This document shows positions 26,616-34,601 of a DNA stretch of 42,879 nucleotides, piece after piece (the first letter of the stretch is position 1; each line of letters begins with the position of its first letter). The position numbers and the translations under genes were made by a program. This DNA is from an uncultured Desulfovibrio sp. (GTDB taxonomy: Bacteria > Desulfobacterota > Desulfovibrionia > Desulfovibrionales > Desulfovibrionaceae), in assembly GCA_905235595.1 (NCBI GenBank), contig CAJOMG010000031.1, positions 1-42,879 of the forward strand, in the 5' to 3' direction. Below the pieces are notes generated by a model. It did no database searches. It was given only the letters and a program-made list of their open reading frames with translations, and had not been told where the DNA came from.

Positions 26616-27065
26616 TCAGGGCATAGGAACGCCAAGGGCAAAACGCATGAGTGCATATACAATGACAACAGGAAGGATGGCCACGATGGTGAGCGGCATC
26701 CAACGTCGTTGCCCGCAGGCAAGCTGTATAACAGTCATAAAGACAACGCCCGCCGGTATGAAGCCGACAAGTGACATGGCTGGCATAAGCAGTACACAGG
26801 GAAGAAGAAAAGCAACAAGATGGCGCCAGTGAATTTTTTCTATTTCCGTGCCATCTTTACTTTTGCGTCGTTGCTGCACCGTGCGCAAGATACCTAACAA
26901 AGCTAAGACAAGCATGAAGCCGGCAGCGATGTTGGGTAAAAGGGTAGCAGGAACGCCATATCCGGGATATTCAGGGGACCATCCTGGGATGATCCAGAGC
27001 AACAGAGCGCCGCTGAACAGGGCAACAATACTGTAGGATATACCATCGCGTAGCGTTTGTGTCAT
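26616..27065 (-). CDS. tctB: TTT system 2 small membrane subunit (TctB)
   Basis: 149 residues with four hydrophobic segments. The frame is open upstream to 27164, but the ATG at 27065 has an AGGAG site and gives a normal TctB length. A short basic loop (QQRRKSKDG) separates the second and third segments. It follows a long intra-operon hairpin after tctC2. Confidence 0.85.
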   Translation of the reverse strand: MTQTLRDGISYSIVALFSGALLLWIIPGWSPEYPGYGVPATLLPNIAAGFMLVLALLGILRTVQQRRKSKDGTEIEKIHWRHLVAFLLPCVLLMPAMSLVGFIPAGVVFMTVIQLACGQRRWMPLTIVAILPVVIVYALMRFALGVPMP

Positions 27066-27120
27066 TGAGGGATGCTCCTGTATGGGCTGGCGGCGTTGAC
27101 GCCTAGCTGACCATAAACAT

Positions 27121-27166
27121 AATTGGCGGCTGGACGTCGGCACCTTGCGAATGCCAGCCGCCAATT
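27121..27166 (-). terminator. Intra-operon hairpin after tctC2
   Basis: A 13-bp perfect stem (AATTGGCGGCTGG at 27121-27133, CCAGCCGCCAATT at 27154-27166) starts a few bases after the tctC2 stop codon. There is no good T-run, so an mRNA-stabilising or partial-termination role that keeps binding protein in excess is more likely than full termination. Confidence 0.65.
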
Positions 27167-27172
27167 ACGAAC

Positions 27173-28111
27173 CTACTTCCCGTTTTGCTTGGCAAAACGC
27201 TCCGAAGCTGTCTGCATGTATTTCTGAGCCTCTTCTGACCCCGCCGGTACAGCGCGCATATGCAGCTTTCCAGTCACGAAAGAGGTAAACTCCGTATTTG
27301 CCTGAACCGTGGCAACTACAGTTGAAAGACGCTGACGCACTTCATCAGGCAGGCCTTTGGGGGCAGCCAAAACAACGTACATTTCCACGCTTTCATCCCA
27401 TCCCTGTTCACGCAGGGTTGGCACGTCAGGAAGCTCTGTCAACCGCACGGGCGTGGACGCGGCAATGCACTTAATCTTCTTGCTGGCAACATAATCAAAA
27501 AGAATGGCGCCGGTATGTCCGATATCAGCATGCCCACCCATGACAGCCGCGATAATGGAAGGGCCGCCTGTGCTGGGCATAAGGGAGAGCTTTACCCCTT
27601 CTTTTTCCGCAATACGTTTCAAAGCGTCGCGATCATCCGAGCCCTGAAACATATAGGTAAGCCCCTTGCCTTCTTTTTTTGCCCATGCAAAGGCATCTTT
27701 TAATGTGTTCCATGGCCGGTCAGGCGCACATATGATGCCGCTTTGGTTTAAACCAAGCAGCGTGAGGTACACGAAATCGTCCAACTTGTATGAAGTATGC
27801 ACGACATGAGGGGAGTAGGTGAACGCACCTGTAGCCGAAACGCCGAGAGTATAGCCATCCTTGGCAGACGCTGCCAGTTCAGATGCCATGACGCTACCAT
27901 GTGAACCACCTGGCTTATTGCTCACAAGTACTGGTTGCCCTAGAATATTTTTCATGCGTTCAGCCAGAGCCCGTGTCAAAAGGTCAATCTGTGCACCAGG
28001 TTTGGTCATGGTAAGTAATGTCACTGGATGATCAGGATATTCTCCCGCAACTGCAGGACAGATATTCACACAAAGCGCTATGAGCATAGCAAGACAAAGG
28101 AAGACACGCAT
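27173..28111 (-). CDS. tctC: TTT system 2 periplasmic solute-binding protein (TctC/Bug family)
   Basis: 312 residues with a signal peptide (cleavage probably after AVA near residue 22). The mature start YPDHPVTLLTMTKPGAQIDLL and VLVSNKPGGSHG follow the Bug pattern, with TKPGAQ replacing the usual TPGGxxD, so the ligand-binding loop differs from system 1. It is the first gene of the operon running to the aprB-like gene and lies divergent from a Crp/Fnr regulator. Confidence 0.9.
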   Translation of the reverse strand: MRVFLCLAMLIALCVNICPAVAGEYPDHPVTLLTMTKPGAQIDLLTRALAERMKNILGQPVLVSNKPGGSHGSVMASELAASAKDGYTLGVSATGAFTYSPHVVHTSYKLDDFVYLTLLGLNQSGIICAPDRPWNTLKDAFAWAKKEGKGLTYMFQGSDDRDALKRIAEKEGVKLSLMPSTGGPSIIAAVMGGHADIGHTGAILFDYVASKKIKCIAASTPVRLTELPDVPTLREQGWDESVEMYVVLAAPKGLPDEVRQRLSTVVATVQANTEFTSFVTGKLHMRAVPAGSEEAQKYMQTASERFAKQNGK

Positions 28112-28224
28112 GATAAGCCTCCTATTCCATCAAGATATTGCATGGCTTTCCAGCGAAGCGTTGACACTATGCCCCGCTTCGGTTTTCCTGTACCTAACAC
28201 TAAGCTGATTGTTTATAGGAAATC

Positions 28225-28240
28225 TATCAGCTATATGATA
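28225..28240. promoter_or_regulatory. Candidate Crp/Fnr-type operator
   Basis: TATCA-GCTATA-TGATA is a perfect 5-bp inverted repeat lying 15 bases before the Crp/Fnr gene and about 115 bases from tctC2. A longer repeat TGTTTAT/ATAAACA brackets it. The form is like Fnr-family sites but the recognised sequence of this regulator is not known. Confidence 0.35.
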
Positions 28241-28254
28241 AACAGATAAAAAAA

Positions 28255-28983
28255 ATGACCAACAGGTCATCCCACACACATACTTATGAGCTGCGAATGA
28301 ATGATTTTTGGCACCTTGAAACAGAAGACTTCTTTGAAGGTTTGCAGGACGAAAAAAATGTCTTTCTTACTCTGGCATCGCGGCATTTATTAAAGAGACA
28401 GGATACAGTCTTCCTTGAGGGGGAGGCCGGCGCAGCCTGTTTTTATATTGAATCCGGTCTTGTGCGGATTTTTAGTTCTTCGCTGACAGGGAAAGAAATG
28501 ACACTGTTTTTACGGCGCAAGGGAGAAGTGTTCGGACTTGCAGAACTGATGGACCATACGTCGCGCAAGGCTTCGGCCCAAGCGCTGACTCCATCCGTTA
28601 TTTATACTATTGGAAGGCCTGCCTTTGAACGGCTCCTCCAAAAGTATTTTTCCTTGACAAAACGCGTGATCAGCCTCCTGGGAAAACGTCTGCGTTATAT
28701 GGGGAAACGTTTAAGCAGTCAAAATGGTGATGTACGGCACAGGCTTGCCTTCTCACTCATCTCCTTAGCCTACGATAGGTTGCAAAAATCGCCCAATTGG
28801 GAGCAACCTTGCAGATTGCCCCACCCTATCTCACAGCACCAACTGGCCGCAATGGTTGGATCAACGCAACCGACTGTCAGTTCTGTGCTACAGGATTTTA
28901 AAAATGAAAATCTAATCGATACAGCCGGTCATACAATTACGCTCCTTAGCCCAATGAAATTCATATACTTACTCAACACTTGA
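28255..28983 (+). CDS. Crp/Fnr-family transcriptional regulator
   Basis: 242 residues. An N-terminal cyclic-nucleotide-binding-type beta-roll (about 30-140; GEAGAACFYIESGLVRI, GEVFGLAEL) is followed by a long dimer helix and a winged helix-turn-helix with the recognition segment ISQHQLAAMVGSTQPTVSSVL. It lacks the cysteines of oxygen-sensing Fnr, so it may sense heme, NO or a metabolite, as in HcpR-like groups of Desulfovibrio. It is divergent from the tctC2-aprB-like operon and is its likely regulator. An alternative ATG lies at 28297; neither start has a strong ribosome site. Confidence 0.85.
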   Translation: MTNRSSHTHTYELRMNDFWHLETEDFFEGLQDEKNVFLTLASRHLLKRQDTVFLEGEAGAACFYIESGLVRIFSSSLTGKEMTLFLRRKGEVFGLAELMDHTSRKASAQALTPSVIYTIGRPAFERLLQKYFSLTKRVISLLGKRLRYMGKRLSSQNGDVRHRLAFSLISLAYDRLQKSPNWEQPCRLPHPISQHQLAAMVGSTQPTVSSVLQDFKNENLIDTAGHTITLLSPMKFIYLLNT

Positions 28984-29154
28984 AAAAACATTATTACCCT
29001 GATGCCATTCACGTTCCGTGTTATCTTTGCATAAAATTCCTTGCACAATATATAAAAATACATAAAACAGGATGCATTATCCTTAGTCTTCTGTACAGGC
29101 AGCGTATAGTCAGCAATACGACTTTACAGTGCTCGAAATAAACTAAAAGGGGCT

Positions 29155-30930
29155 ATGACCGTGAAGCTGATGACGTTTCGTTTGAAAACCAGAGATGCAC
29201 TGCCTCAGTGTATAAGCACCTTTCAGGCACAATGCCCGGAGAATGCAACCACGGTTTTAGCCTCGATATATTCTGGCTGGACCGACGAAGATGAAGTCCG
29301 TACGCTTCTCAGCCAAATCCGCTCTGCCCTGCCCAAGGCTGTTATTGTTGGCTGCACAGCGTCCGGTGAAATTATGGCAGGAACGATGTCACTTCGTACA
29401 ACCGTTGTGACGTTCATGGCCTTCACCTCAACGCAATTACAGACACAGCTCATTGATTTCTCAAACATCCCAGTGAATGACGGTGCAGCCGAAGTCGTTG
29501 CGACATGCCGCAAACAGAACGACCTCGCCGGCATTGAAGTTTTGTTCGCCAACAATGATGCCAATGCATACGCTTTTCTTGCAGCCATGAGCAATCTTCC
29601 CCGTGAACTACCGATTTTTGGCGGCGTGGCCGGCTGTGAGGAGAATGGCAGTTCCTATGTTTTCATCAATGATACTATCATACGTAACGGAGCTGTGGTC
29701 TTGTGTTTCCTAGGGCACAACATCCATATCCAGGTTAATGCGAGTCAGGGATGGGACCCATTGGGGCCATGGTTCCATATCACTGCAATGGCGGCAGAAA
29801 ATGTCATTACAGAATTGAACCACAGGCCTGCAAATTACATTTATGAAAAATACCTCGCCATTTCGCCTGAAGATTTTGAGCAGGAACTTCTTGTTTTTCC
29901 ACTTTTTCTCGAACGAAATGGACAGCCAATGCTGCGCCATCCATCCTGTACTACCCAGGAAGGCGCTATTGTTCTGCATGGGGATTGTCGCATTGGGGAA
30001 CGGGTTCGGCTTGCGTATGGTAATCCAGCAAAAATTCTTAATGCTTTACGCAACATACGCAAAAATATATTATTATTTGAACCGCAAGCTATTATGATTT
30101 TTAATTGCTCTTCGAGGCGTTTTTTTCTCCTGGAGGCAGCAAATCATGAACTGAAACCGTTTGAAGACATCGCTCCAAGCGCTGGATTATATACAGCAGG
30201 TGAGGTTGGCAGGACCAACAACGGTGAAGTTTCACTACGTAACATGACCCTCGTATCTGTCAGCTTTCGCGAAGGAGAAACACTGCAATACAGAAATTCT
30301 GCAATACAGCTTATCCCTTCACACAAGCCACTCACCGGCGCCATGAAACTTATGCAGCATATGGCGCATTTTATCACCGTGACCTCAGAAGAGTTGGAAG
30401 CTGCCAATCGTCAGTTGCAGCAGTTGGCTACAACGGACAGGCTCACCGCTTTATACAACCGGGGTGAAATTGAATCAATTTTACAGAAAGAAATAGCATC
30501 GAGGCGGCAGGAAAATAGACAGATCTGTGCCATTATGCTGGATGTGGACAACTTTAAAATGGTGAATGACACCTATGGCCACGCTATTGGTGACGAAGTA
30601 CTACACAGTATCGGGGCAGCCCTCAAGCGTAACATCCGACGCGGCGATGCCGCCGGACGCTGGGGGGGAGAAGAATTTTTGATCATCCTTCCCAATTGTA
30701 GCATTGACACTGCTGCAAATGTTGCCGAACGTATTCGCACTGATGTTGCTGGAGACTACACCCTGCCAAACGGCGAGCACGTCACCGTCAGTTTGGGTGT
30801 AGCGGAATTTTCTGAAGATATGTCCTACATGAATTTTTATCGCATTCTTGACGACGCCTTGTATCAAGCAAAACATCAAGGGAAAAACAACGTTTGTATT
30901 GCCTCCATGGACGGCCAGAACCATGCGTAG
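29155..30930 (+). CDS. FIST-sensor diguanylate cyclase
   Basis: 591 residues: FIST N domain (about 30-220; GWTDEDEV, GCTASGEI, GGVAGCE), FIST C domain (about 225-370), a short coiled linker (TSEELEAANRQLQQLA) and a GGDEF domain (about 425-585). The active-site motif is GGEEF near residue 505, catalytically competent in known cyclases, and the inhibitory-site motif RRGD sits the usual five residues before it. FIST domains are thought to bind small ligands such as amino acids. No transmembrane segment is seen, so it is a cytoplasmic c-di-GMP producer. The next gene starts 16 bases downstream, perhaps in one operon. Confidence 0.9.
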   Translation: MTVKLMTFRLKTRDALPQCISTFQAQCPENATTVLASIYSGWTDEDEVRTLLSQIRSALPKAVIVGCTASGEIMAGTMSLRTTVVTFMAFTSTQLQTQLIDFSNIPVNDGAAEVVATCRKQNDLAGIEVLFANNDANAYAFLAAMSNLPRELPIFGGVAGCEENGSSYVFINDTIIRNGAVVLCFLGHNIHIQVNASQGWDPLGPWFHITAMAAENVITELNHRPANYIYEKYLAISPEDFEQELLVFPLFLERNGQPMLRHPSCTTQEGAIVLHGDCRIGERVRLAYGNPAKILNALRNIRKNILLFEPQAIMIFNCSSRRFFLLEAANHELKPFEDIAPSAGLYTAGEVGRTNNGEVSLRNMTLVSVSFREGETLQYRNSAIQLIPSHKPLTGAMKLMQHMAHFITVTSEELEAANRQLQQLATTDRLTALYNRGEIESILQKEIASRRQENRQICAIMLDVDNFKMVNDTYGHAIGDEVLHSIGAALKRNIRRGDAAGRWGGEEFLIILPNCSIDTAANVAERIRTDVAGDYTLPNGEHVTVSLGVAEFSEDMSYMNFYRILDDALYQAKHQGKNNVCIASMDGQNHA

Positions 30931-30945
30931 GAAGGCCTTGCCGTA

Positions 30946-32631
30946 ATGCCCACAAAAACGCACACAACACTCTGCCATGCCATCGCCGTTTTTGTTCCTC
31001 TGGCCTATGCCCTTTTCTACACGCCCTATGGCATGGACACAACGGACTTCGGTTATTTTTACGGCTACGCCTGGCGTATTCTAGCAGGGCAGGTTCCCTA
31101 CCGGGATTTTTATTACATCAAACCTTCACTGCCCCTGTTCTGGCATGCCCTCTGGATGTGGCTCACGCCTGAAAGCTGCAATGTGCTGGCAGGCAAGGCA
31201 GGATTTCTGGTCAGCATGCTTGCCGCCAGCTGGTTCACCACCCTGTTCATAAACAAAATTTTCAGGCTGGATGCCCTGGGCATACCCCAGGCATTGCTGG
31301 CCACCTGCGGTTTTGTATGGGGCGTGCATACCTTTCCCCATATGCCCTGGCATACGGCAGATGGCATTCTTTTCGCCTCCGGCGCGCTATGGGCCGCAGC
31401 TTCCGGCATGCCCGCTCTCGCCGGCGTTCTTGCCGCCTGCACCATGCTCTGCAAACAGTCCTTTCTGCTGTTTCCTCCCGCTCTGGTCGTACTTGCGTAC
31501 ATGCTGGGCGGCACACGGACTGCCTTACGCGCCTTTGCGGCCTGGCTGTTCGTCATGGGGCTTGCCTACGCACTGCTCTCCCTGACAGGCGCACTGCCCG
31601 CCTTCCAGCGCATGACAACCGGCCCGTTGGATATACACGAAGCACTGGATGCCGGCATCTTCATTTATCTGCGCCAGTGCTGGTGGATGCCGGGCTGCGC
31701 CCTTCTGCCCCTGGTAGCGGCAAAGCTTTTACAAAAACCCCTTCCTGGCATTCTCCAGCCCGCCTATGTATACCTGCTATTGCTGACGGTATGGTATATT
31801 GGGGAAGTACGGCAGGCACAGGCCTGGATAGGCTACGGCATCTCATGGCCCACGCTGTTCATGCTGCTGGGGGGCTTATGCGTGTTCATGCCCCATCAGT
31901 TTATCACGCCATACATACGCACTCATTTCTCGCACCCACGTTGGTTTGCCAGCATCTTTCTGGGCACCATGCTGCTGGTTTCCTGGTCAGTGGCCATCAG
32001 CGGCGGCTATAAAATCCCCGCATTCTTTGCTGTGCCGCTGCTCCTGTCCTTTCTTCTCGTCCATTCCCGTATGGGCGGCAATGCCCGCCGGCTCGCATGG
32101 AGCAGCCTGTTGGTGGGCCTGCTGATTTTCGGCGTCGGCTACCAGTATCCCTATGTCTTCCCGGTACGCCCCCTGCAACGTGCAGACCTGATTCAGGACG
32201 CCGGACAGGTTTACCCCAAGGCTGCCGGAGTCAAGGTGGATGCCGTTATGTTTGCGAAGCTGGCGGAACTCAAGAAACTGCGTGCAAAATACGGCCCGCG
32301 CTACAAGACCATGCCTGGTTTTTCCCTGGCATATTACCTGAACAATGACAGCCCCCTCTACCGTTCGGACTGGCTCATCGACTGGGAAATTAATGCGGAA
32401 ACCGATGCCCTGTACCAGGAATTGCTGGACAAGCGCATCACCGTCTTCATGGAACGAGATCAGCTCGATGTGCAAAAAGCCGACGCCTATGACAGGGCCG
32501 CATATACGGTACCGCAACGAGTACGGCAACAATGGCGCATTGTGGAAGAAACCCCGCATTTTGTTGTCTTTCAGCCACCGTCGCCAGAAGATGCCCCTGA
32601 CTCAAAGACGCAGCCCATGCCAGCACCCTGA
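30946..32631 (+). CDS. Polytopic membrane protein, GT-C glycosyltransferase-like
   Basis: 561 residues: 10-12 membrane segments up to about residue 415 and a soluble C-terminal domain of about 150. The N-terminal segment TTDFGYFYGYAWRILAGQVPYRDFYY resembles the first periplasmic loop of GT-C transferases (ArnT/PMT-like), where acidic residues act in catalysis. It could add a sugar from a polyprenyl carrier to an envelope component. An AGGAAGG site lies before the ATG. It converges on the radical SAM gene with 53 bases between. Confidence 0.6.
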   Translation: MPTKTHTTLCHAIAVFVPLAYALFYTPYGMDTTDFGYFYGYAWRILAGQVPYRDFYYIKPSLPLFWHALWMWLTPESCNVLAGKAGFLVSMLAASWFTTLFINKIFRLDALGIPQALLATCGFVWGVHTFPHMPWHTADGILFASGALWAAASGMPALAGVLAACTMLCKQSFLLFPPALVVLAYMLGGTRTALRAFAAWLFVMGLAYALLSLTGALPAFQRMTTGPLDIHEALDAGIFIYLRQCWWMPGCALLPLVAAKLLQKPLPGILQPAYVYLLLLTVWYIGEVRQAQAWIGYGISWPTLFMLLGGLCVFMPHQFITPYIRTHFSHPRWFASIFLGTMLLVSWSVAISGGYKIPAFFAVPLLLSFLLVHSRMGGNARRLAWSSLLVGLLIFGVGYQYPYVFPVRPLQRADLIQDAGQVYPKAAGVKVDAVMFAKLAELKKLRAKYGPRYKTMPGFSLAYYLNNDSPLYRSDWLIDWEINAETDALYQELLDKRITVFMERDQLDVQKADAYDRAAYTVPQRVRQQWRIVEETPHFVVFQPPSPEDAPDSKTQPMPAP

Positions 32632-32684
32632 CAGGAAGTATTCTGCCCTCAGCAACAGGCATAGACAGGGCCAAAACAGCGTCA

Positions 32685-34601
32685 TCACACCAGGCGCTCA
32701 AACCTTTTGGGGCACGCAAGGCAGATCTCGTCCGGCCGCTCTGAAGCCTGGGCTGTGCGGAATCGGCAGAACTCGAGAGAATCCCAGATCTTCAGCGGTG
32801 CCGTATGCCTGACTGTGCCAAACACACGGCGACCTTCGTCCTGCTGCACGAATGGCGGATTGCAGTACACGCAAGGAGAGCATTCCCCCTCGGCATCCAC
32901 ATACAGGCAGGACTGGATATGTTCCGCACATTCCCTGCGCGGTGTTGTGCCGGGCAGGCCGTAGTGGATGTGGCGACCCTCAGCTTCAGCCTGTGCCGCA
33001 GCCCGGCGCAGCACGTCAAGGGCCGCCCCGATTCTCCTGTCTCCAGGGGCAAAGGCTTCGTCTTGCAGCTCAGGTGCCGCCATGTAGTCCAGCGTGCTGA
33101 CAATGGCCGTAGACACATTGAGTCGCGCCATCAGTGCCGGCAGCCCGATTACAGCCTCTACCTGCGAGACCAAAAGCAGATAGGCCAGATGGATATGCGG
33201 CACAGGGCTTTTTGCCTGCCGCCTCGCCTCCTGCAAAGCGGCAATACCTGCTGTCACTGCCGACAAGGGAATTCCCTTTCTGAAGGCATTGCCCGCCTCA
33301 TCTACACCCGTCAGAGAAAATGCCACGATATCCAACCCGCAGTCTACCAGCTTGCGGGCAGTGTTTGCCGTGACATGCAGACCGCAGGTGGTCGTGGACA
33401 CGGCGCAGCCGGCAAGCCTTGCGGCGCTGGCAAAGCTGAAAAAACAGGGGTTGAGCAAAGGCTCACCCCAGCCTTGCAGATGGACGCGTCGGGCACGACG
33501 TACAATGGGATGCAGTGCAGCAAAGGTCTCCTCCGCCATATGCCGGTTTTTCCACACGTCTCTGCGGGTTGTGTGCGGACAATACGAGCACTGCCCTGGG
33601 CACAGTGAGGTCACTTCAACCTGAACACAATCAAAAGGTCGCTCATCGCCAAACAGGGCCCGGCGCAACCGATCAGTCCAGGGTCGAGCCGTGTACACAC
33701 TCAGTGGGCTGCTGTCCGGCACTGCGGCGAAAGCTGCCGCATCAGGCCTGACAGTGGTGCCTGATCTTCTGGGTATCCGCTTCCATGAGGTCTCCACATA
33801 CGGCAACAGGTGTGCATGTCCCCACTTCTGCTTGAACCGGCGAATTCCCTCATTGATGCCCAGACCGAGGTTAATCTGGCTGTGCCCGAGTTTCTCGGCC
33901 TCACGTATCACCGCCAGCAGCAGTGCATCTGCCACGCCTGGCGGACAGGATGCCGCCCGAGCAGCGAACATGTAAAAAGCTGTGGTCAGCGAGGCGTATT
34001 CCCCCACAGCCAGGGCCAGCAGGCGTGCATTGTCCACTGCGCGGGCAGTGAAGAGCACTGCTGCAGGAGAAGACGCCAGATACTGGCCAATATTGGCATA
34101 AATGCTGCTTGTGCCTTCTTCCAGAGCATGACTGCGACAAAAATGCTGCAACAGAGTTTCGTGTTCTTCCCCCATAGGTTCCCTGGCAATCACGCATTCA
34201 CGACTGGCGCGGCGCAACATATTGCGCAATTTGGCATCCGGAGCAGAAAGAGGCAATGGCAGGAAGGCATAGGCATCCGTATGCACGGCAGCATCTAAAG
34301 GGGCGACAGCTGGCCTGTTTGGAGCCAGTACTGTCACAGAGGTACAGCGCGAATGGGCAAGAGCCCTTTCTACAGCAGTATTCAGTGCGGCAATACATGC
34401 GCCCGCTGGAGGAGGGGTAGGCAGTGCCGGGTCATACTCCGGAGGATAGGCGACGATGACGCAGTGTTGTCCTTCTTCATAGGCTATGCAGGAATCGTAG
34501 GGAATGGCGCGCATGCCCCCCACGGCCACAGCGTATTCCGCCACCTGCTCCATCACATAGGCTTGCGCTGTCAGGGGAGCGCACCCACGAACGGGACTCA
34601 T
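32685..34601 (-). CDS. FemAB/GNAT-like domain fused to radical SAM-SPASM domain
   Basis: 638 residues from the ATG at 34601, which overlaps the previous stop codon (ATGA) and has a GGGGGA site. The N-terminal part (to about 280) resembles a FemAB/GNAT acyltransferase and carries NLGLGINEGIRRFKQKWG. The second part holds the radical SAM cluster motif CPGQCSYC (Cys334, Cys338, Cys341), the HLQGWGEPLLNP segment, and a cysteine-rich SPASM-like end (CLYV, CSPCVYC, CLACP). SAM-dependent radical chemistry on a peptide or small molecule is expected. I do not recognise a characterised homologue of the fusion. Confidence 0.8.
   Translation of the reverse strand: MSPVRGCAPLTAQAYVMEQVAEYAVAVGGMRAIPYDSCIAYEEGQHCVIVAYPPEYDPALPTPPPAGACIAALNTAVERALAHSRCTSVTVLAPNRPAVAPLDAAVHTDAYAFLPLPLSAPDAKLRNMLRRASRECVIAREPMGEEHETLLQHFCRSHALEEGTSSIYANIGQYLASSPAAVLFTARAVDNARLLALAVGEYASLTTAFYMFAARAASCPPGVADALLLAVIREAEKLGHSQINLGLGINEGIRRFKQKWGHAHLLPYVETSWKRIPRRSGTTVRPDAAAFAAVPDSSPLSVYTARPWTDRLRRALFGDERPFDCVQVEVTSLCPGQCSYCPHTTRRDVWKNRHMAEETFAALHPIVRRARRVHLQGWGEPLLNPCFFSFASAARLAGCAVSTTTCGLHVTANTARKLVDCGLDIVAFSLTGVDEAGNAFRKGIPLSAVTAGIAALQEARRQAKSPVPHIHLAYLLLVSQVEAVIGLPALMARLNVSTAIVSTLDYMAAPELQDEAFAPGDRRIGAALDVLRRAAAQAEAEGRHIHYGLPGTTPRRECAEHIQSCLYVDAEGECSPCVYCNPPFVQQDEGRRVFGTVRHTAPLKIWDSLEFCRFRTAQASERPDEICLACPKRFERLV

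Noticed and set aside
33810-34298. Several long plus-strand frames across 32.7-36.2 kb
   Set aside because: They are shadows of the two fusion-protein genes, whose motifs and ATGA coupling are clear on the minus strand.
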